Assembly (NCBI GenBank): GCA_026982335.1
Contig: JALSHH010000039.1
Span: forward strand, 1 to 47,298
Source: Phycisphaerales bacterium
Lineage (GTDB): Bacteria > Planctomycetota > Phycisphaerae > Phycisphaerales > UBA1924
Direction of reading: 5' to 3'
DNA length: 47,298 nt
A model generated the notes under the pieces. The model was not told the origin of the DNA. It searched no databases and worked only from the letters and a program-made list of their open reading frames with translations. Shown here piece after piece: positions 27,201 to 35,889 of this stretch. Numbering within the stretch: the stretch's first letter is position 1; each line of letters opens with the position of its first letter. The position numbers were made by a program, and so were the translations under genes.

Positions 27201-30135
27201 CATTGATCGAAATTTCATCAATCTCCTCACGAGGCGGATAGATCACCCGCAACTGCCCAGCGAAATCCCGCAGAATCGGAGTGGTGTCGAAATAGTCCCT
27301 ATCACCTCCCGCTCCTTGATCTGACGCATCGGTATAAGCATAAAGCACTGAAACTTCGGTCAGCACCGGCATTGCTTCCAGCCCGAAGACATTCACCGCC
27401 TGACGCTTCTCAGGAAGGCTGCCATTGGGCAAGACATTCACCCCCGGATCAAAAAGATTCCCGTCGGCAATCCCCGGATAGAGCACATACTCGGGATCCG
27501 TGAGTGGATCAAAGCTCCCGCCCGACGCCAGGTCGTTGTTGAAATAATCACGAACAACTTGTCCCCGATCACTCCCGTCAACGAGCAGTGTGGCGATGGT
27601 CGGGGCAGTATCACTATCCATCATGTCGTTCATATTCACCGTGGTGTGGGCCGCGATACGCAGCGCCAACTCTGGTCCACGATGCCCGTAAAAAAGTGTC
27701 GAGGTAAGCAGATTCTGGTGAGTGTTCACATCCGTAGGCCAATATGTAGGGTCGGCAAAAAAACGCCCAGGTGTATCAAGTTCTCCGGCCAAGGCACTCG
27801 AATATACCCCGAAGAGCTCATTGGCATTCGAAAGCATCCCCTCGAGATCCCCCGGCACCGAGAGCAGAGTCAATGCCTCAGGCGTTGATGGATCCTCTAT
27901 AAACTCCGTGGGAGCCAAAGGCACCGCCCCACTGACCGTCGTAAGCTTATTGCGAGGCGTAAGCGCATTATGGGCCATCGAGTTGAACGAAACACGCCCG
28001 GTGGGTGCGCGGAGCTCACGGTCATCTGCACTCGGTGGGGTGCTGGGGTCCCTATTGATATCAATCAGCGCCATCCCGTGCTGTTGGCGATCGAGTGACA
28101 ATGGTCGATTGCTCATCAAAGGGCCAAACCTCTTGGTCTGGAGCGCATCATCGTTGGGACTCCTGTATCGCCCGGTCGTTACCCGTTCGAGCCGGGTCGT
28201 GACCTCGGGATCGTTGAGCCCGTGGAAGGTCAAAAGCTCGACCAGATCATCCATGCCATAAAGCCCTGAACCAAAGTCTGCCTCCCGCGCCCACGAAGTC
28301 CCCAGATTGGTCGGATCAAGACTTCCCACTTGGCGATATTGTTCGATCCGCCGCTCGGGGGTGATCTGCGCGGGGACCATCCCGACATCTGTCGGATCGC
28401 GCTCGTATTGCAACAAGTCCCGACGTGCGCTGGGAGTTTGATAGGCGTAATCAAACCCTTCATACTCCCCCGAGAGCGAACTCCCGAGCATAATCCCCTG
28501 TCGGAGCGCGTCGTAGGCATAACGCCCCACAAGCATCGAAGTCGAACTCCCCTCAAGATTTCTCAGATCACCCGATCCACCCGGAGAAGCTCGATCATAT
28601 TCATGTTTGTAAAGCCAGTAGTCCGTCACATTCCGGTTCAGGTTGCGTTGTTCCCACCCTGTGGCATCAGCAGGTGTCCAGGGACCAAACCGAGGCTCAA
28701 CACCAACCTCACCAATATAAGGGCGGTGCAGCTGCGCATAGGACAATGGTAAGTGGTGCGTGTTGTTGGCGGTGTAATCGCCTGCAGCATCCTGCATCGT
28801 CAAAAGTCGGCGCAGATCAATATCGGCGGGAGTCAGACCAAGAGGATACTCCTTCGTCGGTGGAACCAGCAAATCCGTCGCTGTATTCACATTCACCATC
28901 GAAGACAAATCCACCGCCCGGGCGGCAAGGAAATACCGATAGTCCTTACGATCGTAAAGCACCTCGATGTCTGTGCGGGTTTGATCTGAAGTTCCTTGGT
29001 TTGCATCCCGCGCAGCCGTCATCTCGAACCAACGCGAATCCGCCATCCCATCGCCATCGGCATCGGCGTACTGATACGCCGGATAGTCTGGATCCGCCCA
29101 GCTCGAACCCTCCCCGTTGCGATTGAGTGTCTGGAACGGTTGATTCATCGGCATATACATAAACCGCTGATACATCGTCCACACCGCAGGCGTATTGGCG
29201 ATCTCGTCAATAGGCAGAATCCCTGTCTCCGGATTATTTTGATCCTGTCCCGGGAACCAGATAAAACCGCCATCGGTTGGGTCCTGGGTTTGGATCAATG
29301 ATTCAGGATCATTTGGATCGGCCATTCTCCAAAGTGAAAGATAATTGCTCATCCGGCGAATTCGGCGACCATCAGTCGGGTCTTCCGAAACTCCTATGCC
29401 CGATTGGGCATGAAACCCTCCAATATCACCATCAACTGGCCCAAATCCCGAATAGCTATTGGGGCGCAGATTCACCAGATTCACAAAGCGACCATCAGGC
29501 GCAAAGTTCGATATCTGAAGCCAGTCCCGATTGTCGAGGAAGTTCTTGGCGTTGGGATAGTTCGTATCAAAAGGCAGATAAGTCGAGAACGGCCTCTCCG
29601 TAATGCCAGCGCTCGCATTGCCTGGATTCCCAAGATACACCGGCGTCGTCGAGGCCAACCACGGATCGGACGCAACACTGAAATCATTGGCCTGATTCAA
29701 ATTCTGGATCGAGAACGGCCCACCGACCGGGGTAAACAAATCACGCCCATCAGTAAAGAACGACTCCGATCGACGCGTCCAATCCGTATATGGCGCATCG
29801 GTCACTTCGCGCCGCCCGAATGGGTCTGTCGGGTTCACGCCGTTCCATTGCACCCAAGCGTCGAGTCGATCATTCCCAATGATTGTGCCTAATGATTCGG
29901 CAAAGTTCTGTGCAACATGCTCTTGGGTATTGCGGGCCTTGATTGCATTGGCTGCCCTGCGATCAGTCCGCCCGACGGAGATATACACCGCAGCGAAGAC
30001 AGCCATCAACGCAAGCGTTCCAATCACAATCAACAGCGCAGACCCCTTGCGCGATGGAACCGAACGCGGTGACAAAGCACACGCATGAATGCGGGCATCA
30101 AAGACGGGTAGTGTGGTTGATTGTTCGACTTTCAT
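24250..30135 (-). CDS. Giant GspK-like minor pseudopilin (1961 residues)
   Basis: A 30-residue basic leader ends in SRKG, followed by the hydrophobic helix SALLIVIGTLALMAVFAAVY and VGRTDRRAANAIKARN. This is a type IV prepilin-like N-terminus without Glu at position +5, as in GspK. Near residue 1668 TVNINTAPIEVLRLLPGLT matches the helix-hairpin-helix motif of the T2SSK family. A second copy, SSMVNVNTATDLL, lies near residue 413. GspK proteins are usually 300-350 residues, so this one is about six times larger. The bulk is Asp/Pro/Asn-rich with many predicted loops and includes DADGDGMADSRWFE and NDRDLDGLPDGPFGDP. GAGGAG lies upstream of the ATG at 30135. It is the last protein gene of the pseudopilin operon, 148 bp after GspJ. 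It probably sits at the tip of a pseudopilus. Confidence 0.75.
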   Translation of the reverse strand: MKVEQSTTLPVFDARIHACALSPRSVPSRKGSALLIVIGTLALMAVFAAVYISVGRTDRRAANAIKARNTQEHVAQNFAESLGTIIGNDRLDAWVQWNGVNPTDPFGRREVTDAPYTDWTRRSESFFTDGRDLFTPVGGPFSIQNLNQANDFSVASDPWLASTTPVYLGNPGNASAGITERPFSTYLPFDTNYPNAKNFLDNRDWLQISNFAPDGRFVNLVNLRPNSYSGFGPVDGDIGGFHAQSGIGVSEDPTDGRRIRRMSNYLSLWRMADPNDPESLIQTQDPTDGGFIWFPGQDQNNPETGILPIDEIANTPAVWTMYQRFMYMPMNQPFQTLNRNGEGSSWADPDYPAYQYADADGDGMADSRWFEMTAARDANQGTSDQTRTDIEVLYDRKDYRYFLAARAVDLSSMVNVNTATDLLVPPTKEYPLGLTPADIDLRRLLTMQDAAGDYTANNTHHLPLSYAQLHRPYIGEVGVEPRFGPWTPADATGWEQRNLNRNVTDYWLYKHEYDRASPGGSGDLRNLEGSSTSMLVGRYAYDALRQGIMLGSSLSGEYEGFDYAYQTPSARRDLLQYERDPTDVGMVPAQITPERRIEQYRQVGSLDPTNLGTSWAREADFGSGLYGMDDLVELLTFHGLNDPEVTTRLERVTTGRYRSPNDDALQTKRFGPLMSNRPLSLDRQQHGMALIDINRDPSTPPSADDRELRAPTGRVSFNSMAHNALTPRNKLTTVSGAVPLAPTEFIEDPSTPEALTLLSVPGDLEGMLSNANELFGVYSSALAGELDTPGRFFADPTYWPTDVNTHQNLLTSTLFYGHRGPELALRIAAHTTVNMNDMMDSDTAPTIATLLVDGSDRGQVVRDYFNNDLASGGSFDPLTDPEYVLYPGIADGNLFDPGVNVLPNGSLPEKRQAVNVFGLEAMPVLTEVSVLYAYTDASDQGAGGDRDYFDTTPILRDFAGQLRVIYPPREEIDEISINGDVSPGNADFLIQVLAFQLHNPYDQDISLGGSDHSGTPLGNDDPLTRQRAYQNEENAIDPASNYQFDYYIEFAGRFFKLAKYIEWYPTENNAENYTLSDASSAAYISGSVPNPVLDFPNGHARMDPGTQTSAGAIPGVYTGQALYSDFITRNVVLRAGETRVFYVIADRRFDDATPGILTDGSNPDDRWARLLDAWEAGIPAGFTNLGINNDRDLDGLPDGPFGDPRGWTGPAEQWVEHQFRVMNGGTGLDPVMMMEFDPRDGKLLNETNFEDLTTPGPSPLFPAPILGRTDALEVRLWKKIVTRGEETVEPTSPDLPNPTMRNLIENDLLVDRMVLGESLASPIASGDFKIADTVSYREDFPDPGSAMDTMGVRNDNTGVTIAAWKTNRRADSDTLEPPSVGEVVPWMLRSSATPGITRQSLVSFLTGTPVASDIFDGDNLSDPAESVTIAGDFEITQSLLAFFNLSSSRGANAIIQTIALAPYLKSDVTAQAFVEDDAGNDSASKFPPLILSVQDSAQRIVPEILVNGATIKDNPRLADLLLAWGIGPAFSPSPARANRLDYVPEEWMTGPESMATALGVNEPNPTGPLFDEIDSIWKDTYDLASEDVVLDNGHLAIDNFVSYVNTDLNVPPTFDPVVDIPRGTGVPMALGVIDHARAIAPIARVSDPTTPTPDEFLEIALGRATFGTVNINTAPIEVLRLLPGLTPSRASYFNGGSLTNEWWGKDFTATRLPRLTNPALGSGTIDDMVDNPDVAAAIIAYRDRTYGIPNTAARPEPYGLTFYDNAPMNLGPTDPLLFANNMRGEYPLVTPLPATSNAPVDRSAMTGIDGIRPTPGFGSLGELLAVRVDPNFEAIDLARWNTLRHLSIQQYGFDNEASGIESDVTIMSQLFGGTATGTTIDDYAERISMANSVLNTISVRSDYFAVWFVLHGYQESDVKNLRPEDPLVPSIKKRFLMVVDRTNVIEPGDKPKILVFKELPY

Positions 30136-30283
30136 ATCTATCTATCTCCTCATCCTTACGCCGGGCGATCTGCACCGTTGTGCCATGTGTTTCTCGGCCC
30201 ATCATCCATCTGCATGGTGCATACCGATTTCCCATCGCCTGCTCATCCCCCTCGACTTGACTCTTCTCTGACCTGCTCCCAGA

Positions 30284-32188
30284 TCATTCATGCTCTGGGA
30301 GTTCAAAGATCACTTGGTAAGTCTGCTCGATCTCCGGATCGGCGGGGTCTCCTAGACTCATCGTGATCCGGATAAACTTGGGCCAGAGCCACTCAACATC
30401 ATCCGCAATTACCGCTGTCCCTGCCGGATCCATAAACCCAAAGGTGGCGATCTCAACATAATCCGGCGATAACGGCGGCGGCCCACCCAGAACCGGAAGC
30501 CGATTCACACCAACAACCAAGTTTGGATCCATCCCTAGTTCCCGAGAACGACCTGTCGCCGGGTCCGTCCCAGCAGCACCAACAAGCACACGCTGCGAAT
30601 ACGGCACCGCGGCACGCTGGTCAGGATTCGGTCCTCCGGAGCTCAAAACTCCATCGTTATTCGAATCCACATACCGATCAAGCCCATACCAGATCATTTT
30701 CTTATAGTTCGGAGAACCCGGACTTGCAAAGTCTTGCAAGAACCCGTACGACCATTCAACAATAAACTCTGTACAGCGAGGCACAAAAATTGACGAACCA
30801 AGCATTTCTTGATGTGCCTCAGCGTACGCCCGTTGAAGATCGCCACGATCCGATGCCTCAAACTGTGACTCTGGATACAGAATCCGCGTCGGAATATCTT
30901 CGTACCGAACACCGGCAAGGTGTCGAGGCGGAGTAAAACTCATATCCCATCGACTCGGGAGCGCATCGATCATCCATTGACGCATATTCATTTGGTGTGA
31001 TGCCAACCCCGTCAGATTCAACTCGTCAGCATCCTTCGGGTCTGGAATCACCGCGTCGGCATCGGAAGGAGTCTCCCAATAACCGAAGGCGAACTGGTCG
31101 CGATCCTGCACCACCGCATCGGCTCCAAGGTTCACACCAAACCCGCTGCCTTCATCAAAGAACGAATAATCAAACGGCGAAACCTTCACCGGCAAGGCCT
31201 GAATCATCCCGCGAATCGTCGCCAAATCCTCGGTCACAATATCAACCACCCCGCTGGCGCGATACTGAGGCAACTCCCTGAGATTAAGCTGATTAACCGC
31301 ATTATCCCCAAGCCAGCGAATCGGATCCGTACTCCCCGGCCCAACACGCGAAGGATCCGACCACCCCAGCGCGTTGAAAATACTCCGAGACGCAGGTTGA
31401 AGGGCGATCTGACGATCAGAATCCATCAACCAGTCACGCTGACTCGCCACCCCCCGGCTGTACCCAAAGAGCTCCCGAGGCACCTCGCGAGACTCCCCGA
31501 TCGGTGCGCTCAAAAGGGTGACCTGACGCAGCAGCGACCAATCACGAGCAAACTCGTTGGGATTGAGTGTTCCCGTGGTCGAAGTGATCCCTACACCGGC
31601 CTGATTGATCCCACCTTCAAAATCAAAGTTTGAATCCCACGGCGCAGGGTTGAAGAAGAAGTTGTTGATGCCATTGAAACCGGTAAGCTGAGGGCGTCGC
31701 TTCTGCCCGTGCCCATAGTAAATGGCTGCTTCGGACGAACGCGCGATCATATCGGGCGAAATCGCACGGCGGGCGGTCTCATACTCGCCTCGGGTGAAAA
31801 ACATAATTTCATCCGAACGCCGAACCCGTCCAGGACCATCCGAGAAACCCGGATACAGATTTTCGTCAATGTTCGTCTGCTCGCCTCGGAAGAGCTTCAC
31901 ATCGTGCCCGAAGTTTGCATTGCGATTGACAATTACCAAGAACCCATCACGGGTCATGGATTCAAAGTCCTCGCGCATGATCCGCTCGACCCTGGCAGCA
32001 AACTGGTTGAGCTCCGAGAGCTTGCGTCCCTTGGAAACCGTGTCACCAACCGAGCTGAAGATCGTCGCAATCCCTGCAGCCACAACCATCAAAATGCCGA
32101 CTGTCACGATCATCTCGACCATCGTAAACCCTGATCTCGCAAAACCAGATCGTCGGGCCAAGGAACGATTGCATTGATTGGAGTTCAT
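30284..32188 (-). CDS. GspJ-like minor pseudopilin, enlarged (634 residues)
   Basis: The class III leader ends at Gly20 (LARRSGFARSG), followed by FTMVEMIVTVGILMVVAAG with Glu at +5. The N-terminal helix continues into VGDTVSKGRKLSELNQFAARVERIMREDF, a coiled segment typical of GspJ/PulJ. The C-terminal part has IFVPRCTEFIVEWSYGF and ends with WLWPKFIRITMSLGDPADPE, in keeping with the last strands of GspJ. Typical GspJ is about 200 residues, so ~400 residues are inserted. The ATG at 32188 overlaps the upstream stop as ATGA, showing translational coupling. A TTG start at 32260 would add an out-of-place N-terminus. It likely forms part of the initiating tip complex with the I- and K-like proteins. 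Confidence 0.72.
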   Translation of the reverse strand: MNSNQCNRSLARRSGFARSGFTMVEMIVTVGILMVVAAGIATIFSSVGDTVSKGRKLSELNQFAARVERIMREDFESMTRDGFLVIVNRNANFGHDVKLFRGEQTNIDENLYPGFSDGPGRVRRSDEIMFFTRGEYETARRAISPDMIARSSEAAIYYGHGQKRRPQLTGFNGINNFFFNPAPWDSNFDFEGGINQAGVGITSTTGTLNPNEFARDWSLLRQVTLLSAPIGESREVPRELFGYSRGVASQRDWLMDSDRQIALQPASRSIFNALGWSDPSRVGPGSTDPIRWLGDNAVNQLNLRELPQYRASGVVDIVTEDLATIRGMIQALPVKVSPFDYSFFDEGSGFGVNLGADAVVQDRDQFAFGYWETPSDADAVIPDPKDADELNLTGLASHQMNMRQWMIDALPSRWDMSFTPPRHLAGVRYEDIPTRILYPESQFEASDRGDLQRAYAEAHQEMLGSSIFVPRCTEFIVEWSYGFLQDFASPGSPNYKKMIWYGLDRYVDSNNDGVLSSGGPNPDQRAAVPYSQRVLVGAAGTDPATGRSRELGMDPNLVVGVNRLPVLGGPPPLSPDYVEIATFGFMDPAGTAVIADDVEWLWPKFIRITMSLGDPADPEIEQTYQVIFELPEHE

Positions 32189-33369
32189 CGTGATTCCTCC
32201 AAAGTCACCACACGGATCGCCACCGGCGTTCGAGGCGTGAAAATCACCTGTCGAACCCAACTCGCCCGTTTCGAGTCATACGCAGGATCAGTAAGATTTC
32301 GGATTGCATTCGATCGCGCCTCATCCGTCTCACGCCCCCCGGCCTGCTGAGGTGTAAACGGGGGATCAACCACCACCACACGCCCCTGCCCCGTCACCAC
32401 ATCAAAGAGCGGATCATTCGCATCAACACTCGGCAACCCCACCACCGTGCGTATCACCCCGGTGTTGTCAACAAGCTTCTGCCCAACCTGAGTCGCAAAT
32501 CCAACCGAGGTGTCGATCATCGGATTGCGTCCATCAGGGAACACAAGCCAATCGAGATGCTCTTCGTGCACCTCGACTTCGAGCATTTGGATCGCTGCAT
32601 AGAACATCATTGGATTGACACCATCATCAACCGCCGGGCGTCCAGATCCGCCATCGATCGCAACAGGGAGCACCGGATCGGTTGGAAGCGGATTCCCCGA
32701 AGTCCCGCCGGTGAGCACATCGCTAAGCGAGAATCCCTTAGGCACACGAATCCGCGCATCAATCCGCCGTACAAAAATCGCCGCCTGCAACCGATCACCC
32801 GAGGGCTCGCGTCGAAGCGCAATATCCCACACATATTTGGGCTCTTTACCCGAGTATGGCTGGGGAAAAAGCCTCGCCGAAACCGGTATCTGAGCGATCG
32901 TCGGATTAAGTTTGACAATATCAAGGTCCGGGTTGATCGAAGGGCCACTGTCATTGGAATAGAAACTCCAAAGTCCCGTCGAAAAATTCGCAAAACCATA
33001 CATACTCGGGACCGGCGAACTCCAGTTGTAATACGAAACCCCATCTTGAGGCACAACCCATTCATACGAATAATGCGGTAGTCCAAGCGCACTCGATGGA
33101 CCACCACCAACGCCGCTTCGCAACGGACGATTGAAGTCTTCACTGATCATTGAAAAATCAACAAGCTCACGATTTGAAATCAATGCCTGAGCGGCGCGGG
33201 CAGCGTTCTCACCCTCGATCACCGCAAACGCATTGCGCTGCTCAGCAATCACGGCAGGAAAAATCGCACCAAGCCCAAGCAAACCGATCGCCAACACAAG
33301 AATCGCAATCAGCACCTCAATAAGCGAGAAACCATGACGGAAATAATCTTTTTGAGTCCCTGGATTCAT
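32185..33369 (-). CDS. GspI/PilV-like minor pseudopilin, enlarged (394 residues)
   Basis: A short leader (KDYFRHG) is followed by FSLIEVLIAILVLAIGLLGL with Glu at +5, then FPAVIAEQRNAFAVIEGENAARAAQALI. The S-L-I-E-V-L-I-A-x-x-V-L-A-I-G-L-L pattern is the hallmark of the GspI/PilV group. The rest is about three times longer than GspI and shows no domain I know. The start overlaps the stop of the GspH-like gene by 4 bp (ATGA), and its own stop overlaps the GspJ-like start by 4 bp. It presumably pairs with the J- and K-like proteins in a pseudopilus tip. Confidence 0.72.
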   Translation of the reverse strand: MNPGTQKDYFRHGFSLIEVLIAILVLAIGLLGLGAIFPAVIAEQRNAFAVIEGENAARAAQALISNRELVDFSMISEDFNRPLRSGVGGGPSSALGLPHYSYEWVVPQDGVSYYNWSSPVPSMYGFANFSTGLWSFYSNDSGPSINPDLDIVKLNPTIAQIPVSARLFPQPYSGKEPKYVWDIALRREPSGDRLQAAIFVRRIDARIRVPKGFSLSDVLTGGTSGNPLPTDPVLPVAIDGGSGRPAVDDGVNPMMFYAAIQMLEVEVHEEHLDWLVFPDGRNPMIDTSVGFATQVGQKLVDNTGVIRTVVGLPSVDANDPLFDVVTGQGRVVVVDPPFTPQQAGGRETDEARSNAIRNLTDPAYDSKRASWVRQVIFTPRTPVAIRVVTLEESR

Positions 33370-34637
33370 CGCAGTACCTCCTGCAACTGCCCAGTGTAAG
33401 GCTGAATCAGATACATCCGAGATTCAGGTTCGTCATCAAGGCCAAAAACTCCGTCAAAATTCGTATCCCCATCAATCCATCGATTCACCCGTTCTACCAA
33501 CTCGCCTTCATCCATACTCGAAAGTAACGAGAGGTCAAACCTGATCTGTGTATCGGCATTCCTCTGGTCTGCGGGCAAGTACAGTGTCTGTGTCTGCGGA
33601 TTGAGCCCGCGAGAACCAATCCCAATCCCAAGTTTCCGCTCATCATAAAGCGCCAACCGAGTTACAGGCTTGACCAGAATTGTATCATTCGAGGCATTAC
33701 CAATAAGTTGAATCCGAAGCTCTTCGTCATCACGCCCATAAGGAATACCATCGCCCGTCAGATCCGACGAGCTGATGATCCGCGATGCCCAGATACCTAA
33801 ATCATCAGCCATATCAACCCGCAAGCTCTGCTCATAACTCGTCGGGCGATCACCATAGGGACGCTTTCGACTGTTGCGTGGATTGACAAATAAAGCTGCG
33901 TTCATACTCTTGCTCATCACACCTGTTCGAGCGTCAAACCGGATCATGAATGAATGACGCCCCGTCGGTAGTGTGGTATCCACCTCACTCAACTCGCCGT
34001 CAAGTCCCCCCCCAACAATCTGCGCATCAACAGGGAAGAACCCCGTCTCGGGGAAAACCCAATGAGCTTTCGATTTGATATTGGCAGACGCATCAGTACC
34101 ACCATACGCGTCAGAGGTATACCAGTTGGCAGCCGCATTGCCCGTCGAGTCACGATCAATCATCGCTCGAGGCGACGCGTATCCACGCACCATCCAATAC
34201 CGAGGAATCTCGAGTGTCTCGCCTGCTGAAGCGGGAACAAACACATCGCGGTCAAAGTACGGCGAATCACTCAACGCCGATGAACCACCCGAACCTGCTG
34301 CAGCCGTGGTCTTCTCGCGCAATGTCCCCACCATGACCGCCGGGATAATCTGCATCTTGCCCACCTGCGGATCAAACACAAAGATCACTGCACCGTCTTG
34401 TCCGGTGCTCAACGCCACATCACGCGCCATCTGCGACGATGCTTGGAGTGCATTGACCGCCAGCGAACGATTTGATGAATACACCATCGACTGAAACGCT
34501 GGCACCGCGATCGCAAGAATAATCAACCCGATCAGCACCACAACCATCAGCTCAACAATCGTAAATGCTCGACGAGCAAGCCCTACACACAGGCCAGATC
34601 GGTCCAAATCAACAAGATGGGAGTGTGTTTGCTTCAT
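33366..34637 (-). CDS. GspH/FimT-like pseudopilin, enlarged (423 residues)
   Basis: A 24-residue leader ends in GLARRA, with Ala instead of Gly before the cleavage point. The helix FTIVELMVVVLIGLIILAIA follows with Glu at +5, then VPAFQSMVYSSNRSLAVNALQ. Next come SSQMARDVALSTGQDGAVIFVFD, matching the GspH/FimT region in which small Ser/Ala-rich strands follow the helix. The ATG at 34637 shares its A with the TGA of the GspG-like gene (TGATG), so I prefer it over the earlier in-frame start at 34670. FimT/GspH proteins usually have 150-200 residues. Prepilin peptidases usually need Gly at -1, though Ala is tolerated in some pilins. If it is not processed here, this protein would stay membrane-bound. 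Confidence 0.7.
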   Translation of the reverse strand: MKQTHSHLVDLDRSGLCVGLARRAFTIVELMVVVLIGLIILAIAVPAFQSMVYSSNRSLAVNALQASSQMARDVALSTGQDGAVIFVFDPQVGKMQIIPAVMVGTLREKTTAAAGSGGSSALSDSPYFDRDVFVPASAGETLEIPRYWMVRGYASPRAMIDRDSTGNAAANWYTSDAYGGTDASANIKSKAHWVFPETGFFPVDAQIVGGGLDGELSEVDTTLPTGRHSFMIRFDARTGVMSKSMNAALFVNPRNSRKRPYGDRPTSYEQSLRVDMADDLGIWASRIISSSDLTGDGIPYGRDDEELRIQLIGNASNDTILVKPVTRLALYDERKLGIGIGSRGLNPQTQTLYLPADQRNADTQIRFDLSLLSSMDEGELVERVNRWIDGDTNFDGVFGLDDEPESRMYLIQPYTGQLQEVLR

Positions 34638-35812
34638 CAGTTCCCGATCTCCACCGCATTGTCCACCCAAACCTGCTGACGCAACCTTGCTGCCTCTTCA
34701 AGCGTTCCTGGTATTGGTTCTCTGAGAAAACCGGCAATTGTTTCAATGCTCTCAATCCCGAACATCCCGTCAGGTCCAGCACTGACAATCGCGTACCGTG
34801 CATCACGCAGCCGAGGGTCGCCGCCGGTGATATCCGCCTCGCCAATCCGACTTGGATCATTCCTCACCTTGGCCAACACCACTGGATCAATCAAAATCGG
34901 TGGAATATTCAGATCAAGCACATCCTCCACCACCAGTTGACCATTGACAAACCGCCCTTGCTCCCATCGGTAGTACCGAAACGCATTGCCAAAAGCATCA
35001 ACCAATGACACCAGCGCATCACGCTGGTAGCTTTCATAAGTCGCGTACGCATCGTCCCGATGCATCGGCGGACCGGTCAACAGATGCTCGGGATACTCAT
35101 TTGGATCCACATAATCGTTGGCAATCTGCACTCCACGCCGATCAACATCCATCAACGGCTCATATCGGTCACGCGAAGACCCGACCGGATATCCAACACC
35201 AAGATAGGTGCCGTCAATCATCGGACGAGCAAATCCAGGCCCACGCACCCCATCGATATCCCGATCGAGCACCCCGGTGAGGTAGTAGGCGAGTGAATAC
35301 TTGCTGTAGCGTTTATCTTCCCATGCTGCTTCATCATCCCACGCCCCGCCACCACTCGATAGTGCAATCCCATCGCTTCCCACCCCGGTCCGCCTGCGGA
35401 AAAAGTTAAAATCAAGCCCCTCAGACCAGACCACCACGGTAAAGAACTCGTATGCCCCCCCCTCTTGCCGAAAGATCGGCCCATCGACCTGTGAGGCCCC
35501 GGGATCAATCTGCTGCGGGCGATATACATCGTCTCCCGTGCTGATCCCTTCACCATCATGGACCAAAGGGGGCAAGAACCCAAACTCACTGCGAAACTGA
35601 TCGACCGCCTGAGCCAAGGCGGCTGCCGAGCGTTGACTTGCCGAGCGTTTAGTGCTTTTCATTGCCTGATTAAGCCCGCCGATCAGCAAAGCCATGAGCA
35701 GCGCAATGATTGCAATGACAACCAACAGCTCAATGAGCGTGAACCCGCCACGCCCAACGACACGCTGCTGCAGCTTCATGTGGTCCGCATATTGTGTGTG
35801 ATTGCCCGTCAT
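34637..35812 (-). CDS. GspG-like major pseudopilin, enlarged (391 residues)
   Basis: The leader ends in VVGRGG, followed by FTLIELLVVIAIIALLMALL with Glu at +5. The helix continues as KSTKRSASQRSAAALAQAVDQF, and EFGFLPPLV matches the GspG region after the helix. Late in the protein VDAFGNAFRYYRW resembles the family motif D-x-W-G-x-P-Y-x-Y, and YAIVSAGPDGMFG resembles S-x-G-x-D-G. Both suggest a real GspG core with a ~200-residue insertion. The start is uncertain: ATG at 35812 or 35779, neither with a clear ribosome binding site. It is the first of five consecutive pseudopilin genes and would form the filament body. GspG normally has about 140 residues. Confidence 0.72.
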   Translation of the reverse strand: MTGNHTQYADHMKLQQRVVGRGGFTLIELLVVIAIIALLMALLIGGLNQAMKSTKRSASQRSAAALAQAVDQFRSEFGFLPPLVHDGEGISTGDDVYRPQQIDPGASQVDGPIFRQEGGAYEFFTVVVWSEGLDFNFFRRRTGVGSDGIALSSGGGAWDDEAAWEDKRYSKYSLAYYLTGVLDRDIDGVRGPGFARPMIDGTYLGVGYPVGSSRDRYEPLMDVDRRGVQIANDYVDPNEYPEHLLTGPPMHRDDAYATYESYQRDALVSLVDAFGNAFRYYRWEQGRFVNGQLVVEDVLDLNIPPILIDPVVLAKVRNDPSRIGEADITGGDPRLRDARYAIVSAGPDGMFGIESIETIAGFLREPIPGTLEEAARLRQQVWVDNAVEIGN

Positions 35813-35889
35813 AAGCTGCTTTCGTTTGTCCTCTACCCCTTTGCCCAATTACCCTGTCTGGGATGATCCACACTCCAACTTCTATGCCA

